From Acorus gramineus (lineage: Eukaryota > Streptophyta > Magnoliopsida > Acorales > Acoraceae), in assembly GCA_030737835.1 (NCBI GenBank), contig CM060850.1, positions 28,809,716 to 28,873,715 of the forward strand: a stretch of 64,000 bases of DNA. The letters are read 5' to 3'. Shown piece after piece: positions 22,249 to 34,946 of the stretch. The notes under the pieces are model-generated. The model had not been told where the DNA came from and searched no databases. It worked only from the letters and a program-made list of their open reading frames with translations. Position numbers and translations under genes: made by a program. Positions within the stretch are counted from its first letter, which is position 1, and each line of letters begins with the position of its first letter.

Positions 22249-22784
22249 TACAAAGTTCTTTATTTTTTAGTATAATATAAAATTCAAACTAGAATAATTT
22301 TTGATTTACTGATTAAAATCCAATTATTAATTAAAAAAAACCATCTCAACAACAACAATGTTTTTAAATTTATTTTCTTCCAGAAAATAATGACATCTTA
22401 AAAAATATTATTTTTGCATCTATCATATTAATATTGATCTTATTTTAAATAGTATCGATTTTATCTTAAGACAATACCAATTTTGCGATATCTTTAAGGC
22501 CATACCAATTAGGTTTGAATTCAATTCATATAATAAAAATTACACTAATTTTTTACCAAAACAAGAAGCAAACAATACAATATTCCAATTCACAGTTTGC
22601 TGTCCGGACCATCTGAACACCCTTCATGAGCAGCAAAATCAAACTCCATTTAAAACTGCTAAGATTGGAGAAATCCACTCCCAGAGAGATATACACACAC
22701 AAGCACCATTGATGTCACTATTGAGTGATAAAAAAAACACACAAACCACATAAACCTAAACCTCCAAATATGGCTGGTACACAA

Positions 22785-24251
22785 TTATTCTGCTGCTTGA
22801 AATAGAGTCTCAACCTCTGTAATGATGTTTTCAGCTTCACCCAACGCCAGACCTTGCTCATCTGCCTCCTTCAGCTCTGCCTGAAAGAAAAAAACAAAGA
22901 AAAAAACAAAGAAGATGAATTGGTCCTCACATTGTATAATTTAAAAGATCTTGGTCGCTGCATCACACGTACCAATGTTCCTTTCAAGTCAGCAAGGGAA
23001 GACTCCAACCTCTTGTGGCAGTCCGGGATCATCATCCTTGATTCCGCCAGCACATTCTCCTGTTAGGATACATAAAAAGACGACTGATGAAATTAACAGA
23101 ACATATATATAAGGTGATGATAATAAATGGAACTGAAGCTTCATAGATAATCAATATGAGGATTTGCACAGCTAGTACATGTAAAAGATGTTATGACTTG
23201 TGATCTTTGATTATGTAACATGATACCAGATGAAATGCAAACAATACTCAGTACATATGTGAATACAAGCTTTCCTTGGACTGTAATTCTAAAGCTCCAT
23301 CAAAAACAAATTCCTCATTTACATGGCACAATTAGAAAGGTTTGGAATAGCTCCTACACATGACTCAGAATCAAGTGATTAGATGTTGTTCTAAGTTAAA
23401 ACTCAAGATATATTCCATAATACATCAAGAATGCTTGCCATCAGCCTGTTCTGTGAACAAGTGTGCATGGGTATCATGCACTGCATCCTGTATTCCAATG
23501 CCGCAATCATGCAAGGTGACCAAGTCCATCAAAACATGCACGTTACAGAGTTATCATACCAAGTCATACTTCAGGGATGCAATAACATTGTTGAACTGGG
23601 CATATAAAGAAACACAAAAAGCCATAATAGATCATCCTACAGATTCAGTACAAGTAGATTCAGTGGCAAGTTCACCTCCACATCATATTGGGGGACAAAA
23701 TCCAAACTACCTTTGCCAACATAGAAAAATAAATGAACATAACACATGATTTCCTAATGGGAGAAATTTCAACAGAGAGAACATCTAGATATGCAGAGAG
23801 ATGAAATGAGATCATTAAAGTGCTTAGAAGGATAGCAAAGCTGAATTCTTTACGTCACGAACAAGCTTGTGTAGAACATACAACATGGCATTGGAATTAA
23901 TATATTTGTATCCTTCAGAGAGGGCTATTCTCAAGAAACGTGAAAGCACAGAGATTATGCCTTGCAACATATATAAATATAAAAATAGTATGGGTGATCA
24001 GATAATTATACACAGACGAGCGTCTGCAAAACATGCATGATGCCTTGGGGTGGATGAAATTCTGACCAAATAACACAATGACCATCTGAGCATGTTACCT
24101 GTTGCTTTAGATCATAAGGATCAGCTCCACTATCTTTCATGTCGGCCGTTTTCTTGGCTTCATTCTCGACTTCCTTCTCATAAGAATGAAGCTCTTTAAG
24201 GATTCTTTTGCATGTGCCTGTCTTGATTTTCAGGTTCCTAAGTGTGGCCAT
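22785..24251 (-). CDS. TFCA: Tubulin-folding cofactor A (tubulin-specific chaperone A), 111 aa
   Basis: Three exons, 24099-24251, 22973-23059 and 22785-22880, join in phase 0 to give 111 residues, close to the roughly 113 of plant cofactor A. The protein starts MATLRNLKIKTGTCKRILKE and is almost all charged helix (ELHSYEKEVENEAKK .. DPYDLKQQENVLAES .. MIPDCHKRLESSLADLKGTL .. ITEVETLFQ), fitting the three-helix bundle of the TBCA family. Cofactor A holds beta-tubulin after release from the chaperonin and is needed for correct alpha/beta ratios; the Arabidopsis mutant is kiesel. The ATG follows TTTCAG|AT, so the start is probably carried on an exon downstream of a 5'-UTR intron. Identification is firm. 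Confidence 0.93.
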
Positions 24252-26085
24252 ATCTGAAATTCAAGCTAGGGTTGTAAGATCATCCAATAGATGAAGCACT
24301 TCAGGGATAAAATTGTAAAAGAAAAAAAGGACCTACTTATAATAGAAAATGATGTTGTTTTCAACTTTCAACCATGCAATGAACAATCAATCTAGTGCAG
24401 TATTCATAATGAGAGGTTAGCCTACTACATTCTTTTTGTCCAGAGAGAAGGATGGCTCCGGAAGTGGACTTACATAAATTCATACAGTCGGAAATAAAAA
24501 ACAAACCATAAACATAAGAAAAAGAAAATAAAAGTTGACCTATTTAAAAGAGTGATCATGGGCGTATTGCATTGTGGAGTGTGTTTCATTTAAAGAAGAT
24601 GGTTTCCATATATACCCAACTTTCAACAAATCAAAGACACTTTTCCTTTGATGGAAAAATATTTAAATTTTGAAAATCTGGGAACTATCAATCTTGGCTG
24701 CCCAAACTTTGCAGACAAGAGCTGGTTCGCATTCCTTATAAATCTGTGTAGCTGCTTAAGTTACTGCCTGGCAACACTAAAGCCAACCAGCTCGGCCAGC
24801 TGCAGACCAATTAAGGCAATTTCAATACCAACAACAATACCAAATTTCAACAAAAATCACCAAGCACTTTAAAGGAAACAATTACATCTGAAAGATGAAC
24901 TAGATTTTTGTTGTATTTTTCACTCACGTACTTTGTTTACATCAGTTTGAGAGGTAGCTGTCCTGAGACATCAATATATACAATCATTGATCATCGTGAT
25001 CCTGGATACTCCTCTAATGATTGGATCAGGTGGCCGATGTTTGTAGCCCTCATTGTTTTTAAGATTTAACACGGATAGTTATCTCTTTGTAGTGTAAAGT
25101 GTAGCATGTTATATGAAGAACGAATGGTCTTCCCTTCTAACATCAGGGAATACTTAAAATTTTGAAGATAAATTTCATAACTCCACTTGTTACATAAAAG
25201 AACTTATGGAAAACAAACACCATCCAGATTAAATATCAATATTTACACATATCCATCACAACACCATCTAAGAATTCAGCACACCCACGAAATAACAAGC
25301 ATCTAACATGAAACATGCAGACCCAAATCAAACATTCAAGCAGACCCACGTGTACAATGTATACAAAGAAACTGCAGAACCAGATACAGCTCCTACCACA
25401 AAAGTTTTTTTTTTTCACAAACCCAAGAACAATATAAAAATACAAAATTTGCACTAATCTTCAAAAAAAAAAAAGTTACAAAATTCCAATTACCTGAACA
25501 CAACAACCATATGTAAGAAAATGTTCCAGACCTAACAATTTATTTCTTTTCCAAAGTCTAGTAATGAAATGAAAACACATATTATTATAACATGAATCCC
25601 ATCTATTATGAACATTTGGGCAGAATAAAACAAAGAGGTACATGTTTAACATTCAACAGATCTGTACATGGTTTCGAAGCTACTAAAACTGGAAAAAACG
25701 AACAAAAAGAAGATCTAATAGTGCCATTTCCATACATGATGAGTTGAAATACCAATTAAAGAATACAGAAATAAGAGCACCTGATAATAGACCAAAATTG
25801 GATTTCTCACATTAAAACAGTCCCCCAAAACCCTAAAATCAAAAGAACCAAAGAATATCGCATTAAAAGAAAACTTGTTAAAACCCATTTTAAAAAATTC
25901 AAAAAATCAACCAAAATTCGAGGAAAAAAACAGCCCATTGAACCCCGGAACCAAATGCACGCAATCCAATAGATTCCCATAAGAGCAGATTATCATCCAT
26001 GAAGAGAATGTGAGAGAGATTCACCGTCGCCTATTTAGCTGAGATCACCCTGCGATGGGAGAGAGGGAGAGAGAGAGAGAGATGG
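24252..26085 (-). other. Probable 5'-UTR intron and leader exon of the cofactor A gene
   Basis: The acceptor TTTCAG lies immediately before the ATG. About 1.8 kb upstream, a leader-like stretch with a CTCTCT tract (26054-26085) ends in GGCGACG|GTGAATC near 26020, a plausible donor. The DNA between has only chance ORFs. This gives a leader intron of about 1.77 kb, a form often linked in plants to intron-enhanced expression. No transcript was available to confirm it. Confidence 0.5.
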
Positions 26086-27461
26086 AGAGCAGTGGAAGCA
26101 CAGCGAATCACAGGAGCAGAGAAGGGCATCAGAACAAATGTTCTTGTTAATAGATTTCAGACCGTGGAGATATGATTCAACGGTCATGATTCACAGCCCC
26201 AGCTTTTATTCGGGTCGGACTTCTATTGTCGGTTCCGAAACGCTTGGAACAATAAACCAGATTACACTAGCTGCACCATCATCTTAAAAAAAAAAATTTG
26301 AGTTAAAATATGATCATATCCATTTATATAAGATAGACTATGTCTAATTAATGATGAAGAGAAAATAAAAGAATAATAACATAAAAAAAATAAAAAAAAT
26401 AGTATAAAAACATCAAATAACGAAGGTGACAGGAGAGTAAAAAAAGTTTTCTAACCCCCCTTCCCCTGGTGATGCCCTATCCTCTCGTCACCCATCTGAA
26501 TATGATCTTCTTCGAAGTAGATGCTAGATGCTCCTCCTAAGTGAGACCCCCAATCTATGATAGATTAATAAGTTGATTCTCAAAGATTTTCAAAATAGCT
26601 AGAAGCGCATTCCTTAGAAGACAAACTCGTTTCATGATCTTCATATTGACCCAGTGTAAGCTGGTATAATGAAAAGAAGAATTGTTTCCAACTGACTAGT
26701 ATCGTCCTTCTCTTCATAAGCTTTACGACTTCCCATAGCTCCATCTCTATTTACTGAAATAAATAACCATTTTTGAATAAATATAAAATAAATCATTTTT
26801 TATTATATTTTTAATGATTCGTGTGAGGAATATAAAAAAAAAAAACTATTTGCATGGTTGAACATAGATAAATAGATAAATTATAGATATAATATCAAAA
26901 ATAAATTAAATGTGTATAGAGAGATCTTTTGATCATGTCATGGAGGATATGTGTTCCGGTCAAATGCTGGTCGGGCCACTAAACACAAGCTTTTCTACAC
27001 TTAATCTTTTTTATGGTCCAAAATACATCATTAATCCTCTTCACGCACTGTAACAAGTTATATATATATCTCGTTATTTTTTTTTATATTTTCTATAATT
27101 AAATTATATCAAAATATATATTTCACTTTTGTTTTTGAAAAATATATATTTTTTATTTTTTTATAAAAATACATATGACATGAATGAACCGGTGCTGAAA
27201 TAAGTGTAACATTTTTCAAAATGTTATTCGGTATGTCTGCTTAATTTAATAGTATGACACATACCTACCATTTCAATAAATAAATAAATAAAACATTTTT
27301 CATAAGGTCAAATCTTTGCATACAGGAGCTAGGTTGTAAGTTCACTGAGGAAGCCGTACTGTGTTTCTCAATTAATTAATTACAAGACATAAACAAAAAC
27401 CTCTTACATCAACATGCAGTACAAAAAGCACAATTTATCACATAAACAAAAAAAAAAACAA
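26086..27461. other. Intergenic between cofactor A and the GT77-like gene
   Basis: Contains the likely cofactor A promoter (26090-26260, GC-richer), then AT-rich DNA with A/T runs. No gene or clear transposon ends were seen. Confidence 0.4.
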
Positions 27462-30400
27462 CTAATGCTTGTGGAGCTCATTCCACGAGTCGACAAGGCA
27501 AGTCTTGTGAGGGTTGGGCGGCACGGCCTCCCCTCTCCTGTACGTCCTCCAGTCCTCCAGCACGAGCCCGAGATCGACCAGCTTGGCCCGGACCGTGCGA
27601 CAGCAGTTGGCGTGCATGGTGGTCAACCTCTCGAAGTCCCTCCTGTCATTGCAGAACCCGCCGAAGTAGACCGTGTCGAGGTACCTGACGCGCACGCCCA
27701 TCTCTCCCACCGTCCCGTTCTTGACCATCCCTTTCAGCACGTCCTGCTCTTTCATCCCTCCCGAGCTGTTCTTCGCTTCGTACCACGCGTTGAAGAGGGT
27801 TATGGTTTGGGTGTTGGAGCGGACGAAGAAGAAACCCGTGTTGATGGAGTTGGCGGGGTCGTCAGCACGGCCGTTGAAGCCGTCGCAGCTGAACTGGACG
27901 TCCACTTCGAGGCTCTGGTTTAGGGTCTTGAATGGGTTCCGAAGCCACATCACGTCCGCGTCCTGCGTGCATGCATGCATGCATGAGAATTGAAGCATTT
28001 TTTAAAGCAACATTTGGTTTCACGATTGACCGGCCCTCAGTCAGTGTTTAGCAAAGTTTTATTTGAATTGATTAAACTAAACAAAGAGACTCACAGTGAA
28101 GATATAGCTGTAGCCTCGCCGAAGAACCTCGCCGAGGAACTGGGTCCGCCTCCACATCATGGTGACGAAGTTGCCGGCCATGTAAAACTCCTCGCCGGAG
28201 AAATCAACGCCGTCGGTGACGAGCTTGTAACAGTGTAACCCTAAAGCCACGCAGCGGTCGTAGGCGGTCTGATCGACGGCGACGAGAAGGAGGTGGGAGA
28301 GCAACGGTCGCGTGCCATCGCCGAGGCTGAAGCTCCGGAGGAAGAGGTCGAGCATGCCGTGGTTCTCGGAGTAGGCCTTGTTGAGGACGGTTATGATGAG
28401 GGTCCTATTGTGGCCCCTCGATGCGGCCTGCAGGACTCGATCCAGCTCGTCCCTGGGTGCCTGGCTAGTCTCGAAAACATTAAGGTCTAGTTTGACATGA
28501 GGATAAAGGGTTGGGATAATGAAAAAATTGGATTAAATCACTTGTTATCCCATATGGCATAAAAAAAAAAATAGGATAAAGCATGGACAATTGTCCACAT
28601 TTTGATATAAAAAGTACGGACAGTTTGTTCTAGGTAAAAAGTGAAACAGACTTTGTCATAATTTTTTATCCCTATTTTGTAAAATTAGAATAATATTGAT
28701 GATTACTTTTTCGAAAGAAAAAAAAACCAAATCAAAAAAATAAAAGAATGTATTCCACTAAACAACATTAATGCCCCATTAATAGGAATGATAGATTTGG
28801 TATTTTTAAAAAAAAATTGAAGTTATCTTATATTTGATCCAAATGTAAGATTGAGGATAATAAAAAGCATTAACAAATGCAAATCTGGATAAAAATAGTA
28901 AATTTTTTATCCTCGTAAATTAGACTAACTTATCATAAAAACTTATTCATTTATCAAACTAGGCCTAAAGAAAATATTAGACATGTACTTGTAACCCTGA
29001 CTACATACAAGTATGAATATATCATGTAAGATTAAAGTGTGGATGTTTCATTTTGTGGCCCCTTGATGCTTTGGCTAGCATGGAAACATTTTGATTAATT
29101 TCTTGATAATTAGAAACTGAATTCATCACATTGCATATTGATGTAGGATCGGTTGTCTCCCATGAGCATAGTTGATTGGTTGGAGTTGAAGTTTGAATTA
29201 ATTTTTGGGATATTTTTTATTTTAATTTTGGGATTTGTTTTAGATTTTAAGATTTTTTGTTAGGTAGTGAATTATTTATTTTAGATTTAAATAAGTTTAT
29301 TGTGCTAGCTCTTTTGTTTTAGAATTATTTTAGAATAAATAGAAATGTCAACATAATTGTATTAGGACAGATCTTCATGATTAACAAAAAATATTATTTT
29401 TATTTTATTCGTGTGGGTTCAAATTAATTAAGAGTATGCTATATATGTATTCTAATGGTTAATTATCAAAGAAGAAGACAGTGATCTTCTTCTTTCCTGG
29501 TGGATTTAAGGGGTAAGTCTTGAAAGGATGAAGTATATATACTAGTAATGATTTTCTTTTGCTGGGTATATTGTAATGAATTGAATTTAATCATTCATTA
29601 CTTATATCCCTTAAAGATCCATCTTACAAATAATTGATTTTGATAAAAGCTTTTCAATCTATTTGAATGATTAAAAATATTTTCTAATTGATTCAATTCT
29701 ATACCAATATATGTAAGAAAAGAAAGGCTTCTTAAAATTGACCTAGGTAGGTTTAATTTAATCCAATATTATAATATTGTTTAGTAGACCAACAACACAA
29801 AATATTTTGATCAGCACTCTCTCTATGTACGCTCACAGAATTTGTCAACATTTCATGAATACTTTTGAATTTGTCAACTTTTCATGAATGCTTTGAGATA
29901 ATAAATATGCACTGCACGTGGATGAGATAAAAGAATTATCAAAACTTATTAAATATATTTTTTGAAATCTACGAAATTCTGTCCACATGCATAACTATAT
30001 TTTCTTTAGCATATCCTTGACCTTGTTCAAATAACATGAGTCATCAGAACCAATGTTTAATTAATTTCTGGAGATCTACGAAGCATTGATGCAAGCTGTT
30101 TGACCATATATATAAACAGTAATCTTGGACAACCTCCACCAGTACGGAATTCACATATAAATGTTTTATATATATATATATATTTTTTGATCTTATGGAA
30201 TATAAATATTAATTAAATTAATATTATATATCTGTCAAAACCAAGCTTGAATCTAGCAACTAACCAAAAGGAGTGCATGGGAATAATTTTGCTTTAAAAA
30301 ATATTTTAATTTTGTATAACCCTTTTTTCAATCATGTTATTGCGTACACACGTCTAAATGTTTATCGCAAAAATAAAAATATATGAAAAACATTTTCCCC

Positions 30401-30860
30401 AGCCACTAAAAAGACAATACACCCTTTAAACCTCAAAATTTATGGAACGTAAGGTGTGTTTCTGCATAATAAAAAAATAAAAAATTTAATAAAAATAAAA
30501 AATGTCTTAGACCAATTATTCATATATAACTCAAAATTTAGAATGAATAAGAAGTACAAAAAGCTCAAAAAACAATATGAAAATCAGATACTTAACCGGT
30601 CGACACTGGTACCCAAAGAACACACCCGCAGACATCGGAGTCCATATGAAGGCGTAGCACAGCCCGGAGAGGAGGAGGAGCCCTAGGACCAACCACGCCG
30701 CGTGACCCTTTGCGTGGTCCATGGCATCGGCCATGACACATGAGACGGTCCACCGTCGTTTCTCCGACGATCGCATCGCCTCGGATCGCTTGTTCAGGAC
30801 TCCGGCGGTGCACCGGAGGCCCTGGGGACAGCCATGGGTGCAGGTGAATTGAGACCCCAT
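27462..30860 (-). CDS. GT77-type nucleotide-diphospho-sugar transferase (At4g15970-like), 376 aa
   Basis: Exons 30597-30860, 28095-28460 and 27462-27962 join in phase 0. The N-terminal 88 residues carry a membrane anchor (about 54-74, HAAWLVLGLLLLSGLCYAFI), as in a type II Golgi protein. Residues 89-376 match the plant Nucleotid_trans domain: ILI/ITVLNKAY, LDLFLRSF, HLLLVAVDQTAYDRC, then GNFVTMMWRRTQFLGEVLRR, then the DADVMWLRNPF motif (DxD, residues 211-213) at the start of exon 3, NTGFFFVRSN, KEQDVL and DTVYFGGFC. Family members transfer sugars to cell-wall glycans or glycoproteins using a metal bound by DxD; the substrate here is unknown. Intron 1 (2.1 kb) contains a MITE close to its 3' splice site. 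Exon GC content is very high. The first ATG was chosen for its good context and its spacing from a TATA box; Met29, 44 or 47 are alternatives. Confidence 0.9.
28484..28965. mobile_element. Tourist-like (PIF/Harbinger) MITE with TAA duplication, in GT77 intron 1
   Basis: It is flanked by TAA on both sides (28481-28483 and 28966-28968). The ends are GGTCTAGTTTGACATGAGGA and, in reverse complement, GGCCTAGTTTGATAAATGAA. The 3-bp TAA duplication and GG..TTTGA termini are those of Tourist elements. It is 482 bp, AT-rich and not coding. It lies 23 bp from the exon 2 acceptor of the GT77-like gene. Confidence 0.88.
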
Positions 30861-30938
30861 TTTGTGAATGTGACACTCTTTTAGGTAGACCTTAGAGGGC
30901 CATTTGGTGCAAATTAAAAATTTGGTTGTTGGTTAGTC

Positions 30939-30945
30939 TTTATAG
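30939..30945 (-). promoter_or_regulatory. TATA box of the GT77-like gene
   Basis: TATAAAG on the minus strand (in TTCTATAAAGAC), about 80 bases upstream of the chosen ATG, a normal spacing for a short leader. Confidence 0.55.
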
Positions 30946-30960
30946 AATGGACTTACACAA

Positions 30961-31956
30961 TGCAGCTTGTAGTTGTGAGAAATTACGGAGGAACCTGAAT
31001 AAGTGTGTATGTACGGGTGGGGGTGATTTGGGAATAGGCACCTTGGACAGCAAGGGAGGGGTGAGTAACCAATAACAACTAAACTCCTCTTATCAATAAC
31101 AACAATAACAATATGTTACACATAATGATGAATACACAAAAAGCTTACGATTGAATTTTTGGGATTTTACCTCTGCTCAGGAGTCACTAATTACTAGTTT
31201 TTTTTTGGTAGGTGAGTCATGAATTACTAGTTGACTAAAGTGAGTTGCCACATTGATCTTTTAAATTGTGCATTTTTTTAATTGATTAATGGAAAAATAT
31301 CATGTGAAGTTTTATGTGTAAATTCTTTATGCATTTTAAATTTAAAAAAATGTATGCTTCATGTGATGAAAAATATATATATTTTTGTAAAAGTGATATA
31401 TCATTATTTAATTAATTGTGTAGATTCATTTAACTAAAAAATGAATATAGATGTTTTATTTAATGAAACACACAAACAAGATGTGTAAAACTGCATGTTG
31501 AGTTATAAATGTGATTGTCTACCTAAATAAGTCACATGTCAAATAGATATCAGTTACATTTTAAAAATTAAGGGATTCACACATCAAATTATTTTTTTAT
31601 TTATAAATTTTTATTCATATCTTATTCACATTTTATTTATAATTTATCAATTGTTAACCAAACAATAAAAACTTCATTATTATGTTTTCAATGAGAATAA
31701 TCAAAATCACAAGTAAATAGAAATGATTTATTTATTTATTCCACCAGTACATACTGCATACAAGTAGAAATCATACCCCTATTATGTTTATAGCACCGTA
31801 GTCAATGTAAATCAATTAATTATTCATTCAATTAATACTTTGCCATGGGATCATGAACTAAAGGTGTGGGTGAATTTTGGGAAGTGCTAATCTTCTTGAA
31901 AGCTGAGCTTGATGTGAGAGCTTTGAAGGCTGTGTCTGATAATAAAGGAAATTAAT
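30961..31956. other. Intergenic, AT-rich
   Basis: No genes; only A/T runs and chance frames. A GGTAGGTGAGTCATGAATTACTAG-like partial repeat of nearby sequence occurs near 31175-31230. Confidence 0.35.
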
Positions 31957-32285
31957 TAGGGGTTCTTGTAGTCACATTTTTATTATTTTTAAATTTTTAA
32001 AATTTTTCAATTTTTTTTAGGTCCTTAAAGCGGTGAAAAATTATCTTTAAGTCTTTCCTGCCGGATGTTATTCTAAAAATAATATCGAAAATGACACCCG
32101 CTGAATTATTTTAGTACATTGTTAACTTGCTCATAATTGAACAAGAGCATTTTCAGTATTTTTGAACAACATCCAGATGGAGGGACCTAAAGATATTTTT
32201 TTCAATTTTTTAGAGACCTAAAAAAAAAAAACTTAAAAATTTCAGGGATCTAAAAATAATAGATGAATAATTACAAGTACCCCTA
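31957..32285. mobile_element. Foldback MITE of about 330 bp
   Basis: Left arm TAGGGGTTCTTGTAGT .. TTATTATTTTTAAATTTTTA .. TTTAGGTCCTTAAAG .. CGGATGTTATTC. The right arm in reverse complement reads TAGGGGTACTTGTAAT .. CTATTATTTTTAGATCCCTG .. TTTAGGTCTCTAAA .. TGGATGTTGTTC. ATTAAT occurs on both sides (31951-31956, 32286-32291) and may be the target duplication. Not coding. Confidence 0.8.
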
Positions 32286-33898
32286 ATTAATTAATTTTCC
32301 CTCGATAACAAGTAGATAAAAAATAAAAATGTGGGAGCCAGGGAATTCGTTCACATGATTGACAAATCAGCTTTGTAAGTTGAACCCGATCCACAATTAA
32401 AGCTTTTGTTAATCCAGATTAAGAGTTGATTACGTTGACTTATGAGACACAATGCGTACACAAAAAGTTGTTTTTTCGAAGGCTAGCTGAGGAGCAATTA
32501 ATTAAGTCCTTTAAGAGAGAACTTAATCGCACTAAAAAAAGAAGAATTGAAACATCTCCCAATAATCTTAATAGTCCATTGGATCAGGTTTTCTATGTTT
32601 TGCAATTGGTCGACAATTAATTCTCATCGGTTTCGGAATAAATGAAACCTTTTTTTTGTTTTGTGTCAAAGACCTCTCTCATCACAGAAGCATATCTATA
32701 TTAGTTAGATAGATGGATTAGTTGAGTATTACATATAATCTGCTCAACCTGAAAGTTCAAACGTATATACAACTGTATTTAATATATCTGGTACATCCAG
32801 ACTTCTTCTCATTGCGAGCATATTGTGCCAAAATCTCTGCTCCTATCTCGAACTGAGTCCCTTGGAAAAAAACTGACACTTGAGTAAATGAAGATCATCA
32901 ACATGGTTTATTTATGATTTCATAATGGATTTTTTTTTTTTGTTTATAAAACCAATAGGTCATCGTTTTAATAGCAAAACAACCTCCCCTAGGTTTGTTT
33001 TCTTACTAGCCAGGTTTCACTTGATGAGTATGAATTATAATATGCATGTCCCAAAACAAATTTAGCAACATTGTGATAAATAACTATTTTATTATGGATA
33101 ATTGTACTATAATAAATCTTTTTTTGTTAGGTTGTGTTTTTAATTATTCTCGAATAAAAACTTAGTAATGAAATTTTTTTTTTGTTTAATTGATAATGGA
33201 TAAGGTATAGATAAAAAGGCGAATAATATATAAATAAATATTTATAAAATGTAGTAGAAAAAATGATTTGACATATATGAACCCTAATTTATTAGAGTTA
33301 CTAACAAGTAACTTGAAATGTGGGTCCTTTTATGTCAGTAGAATAAAATGGATAGATCACACAATTCCAGCGGGGTCTGAAATAACAATATCAACTTATT
33401 TTCATTTATTTTGACATTAATGATATCCATTTATTTCGTGTAAACAAACATATTTTCTAGACTTATTTCATTCTATTTTTTTATTACACATCTATTTTAC
33501 TATCCAAATAAAAGCTAAATGTGGGTCAGTATAACTTACTTTATTCATGTTTCATAAGTTTTTTTTTTTCTATTAATTTAATTATTTGATTGACTGGACA
33601 AAACCAACTGGTTCCGAAATTTTTATAGAATCAGTGAGATTGTTTTACATGAAAAGGAAATAAAAAAATATCCATGGAATATCGTGTGGATCAGATCATG
33701 ATATTTCACTGGTTGTGTTACGAGCTTGCAATTGCAATCACACACCACAGTGTGAGCGATTTAAAAGTGTCTTCCCTGTGACCCGCCGAACTCTGGTGTG
33801 TAATTACACACCAAACTTCATTTGAAATTTTATCACTGTGTTATTATACATCTTAAACACAATTATTTGATAAGACCGACACAGTATGATCTCACTTT
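32286..33898. other. Intergenic, no gene seen
   Basis: AT-rich. Only short chance ORFs (for example 32426-32620) without recognisable protein features or splice context. Confidence 0.4.
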
Positions 33899-33922
33899 TG
33901 TGTGTGTGTGTGTGTGTGTGTG
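33899..33922. repeat. (TG)12 microsatellite
   Basis: Uninterrupted dinucleotide run. Confidence 0.95.
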
Positions 33923-33970
33923 AAACTCAACTATGATAATCAAATCATAGTTATAATCAAAGGATAGACC

Positions 33971-34165
33971 CTTTTTTTTTTTTTTTTTTTAGGTAAAACA
34001 GTTGGCCTACGCCTTTTTATTAATAAAAGAAACAAACTCAAATATTACAACAAATAAAAAGCAAACAAAGGAAAACAAGTGAATGATCTAGATGTGACAT
34101 CGACTAAACTAATCCAAAGGGCCAAAAACATGAAAAAAAAAAAAAAAAAACCTCTCGTATCACCA
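33971..34165 (-). mobile_element. 3' end of a LINE (L1-type), 5'-truncated
   Basis: On the minus strand the tail reads CTTTTATTAATAAAAAGGCG then TAGGCCAACTG, followed by a run of about 20 A. TTATTAATAAA plus an A tail is typical of plant L1 3' ends. No ORF2 sequence remains here, so it is a short dead 3' stub. A second T/A run at 34133-34150 may mark its 5' side. Confidence 0.55.
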
Positions 34166-34189
34166 AACGCTCATCCTCCAAAAGCACTG

Positions 34190-34580
34190 AACAAACACGA
34201 GTTCATTCAATTAGATAAATGAGCGGGCTTAAACAATTTTTAAAGTTCGATAAGACTCGGGACCTGGATCGAACTTCATTTTGTGTTCAAATTCGACTCG
34301 TTGTGTTATAAAAAAACTTAGTTGAAACTTAACTAAACTCCTTTATAAAATTAGGACATTAAATTAATACAAAGTTATGCTCGTTTAGATTCATGAACTT
34401 GGCTCATTTAGGCTAAAATTTTATTTTCAATTCCTAAAAACCTTAAAATGAAGAAGAACGCTAGGCTCGTTTAGGCTCATGAGCTCGACTTGACTCGACT
34501 CAGTTCAACTCGTTTATAAACGAGTTAAACTTAAACATGTCAAAACTCGACTCGTTCGACTCATTTATCACTCCTAACCG
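34190..34580. other. Degenerate GAGCTCGACTC-type subterminal repeats, possible hAT-like relic
   Basis: Many GACTCG/CGAGTT motifs on both strands around 34250-34310 and 34455-34565, ending ATTTATCACTCCTA (reverse complement TAGGAGTGATAAAT, like hAT termini). A matching left end was not found. No coding content. Confidence 0.35.
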
Positions 34581-34946
34581 AAATAGGGGCGGAGAAGGGC
34601 AACAAGGGGTTGAGGGTGGAGGGAGCAGACTGACTTTAATCAATCCACTTCATAATCTATGAATTAAACTTCACAATTGTCTGATACATATACAGTTCGA
34701 TTTATTGTGTAGGTTAATTCATAAGCACTGCAGTTGAAAGAAAACCATCATAATTCACCGCCTCAGTGAGGTCGACAAATCGGACGGTCACTATTTAAAG
34801 AACCCACGAAATCAACGAACGCAAAAACGTGTATACAGTAGATATATGGAAACATGTAACAACTTTTTTTCATTGTAAAAGATTTTTTATTTTTTAATTT
34901 TTTGATCGCCTTCTGGAGGAGAAGCGGAGGCGATCGAGAGACGGCG

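Noticed and set aside
27414-27923. 169-residue plus-strand ORF
   Set aside because: Antisense shadow of the GT77-like exon 3, which carries the family motifs.
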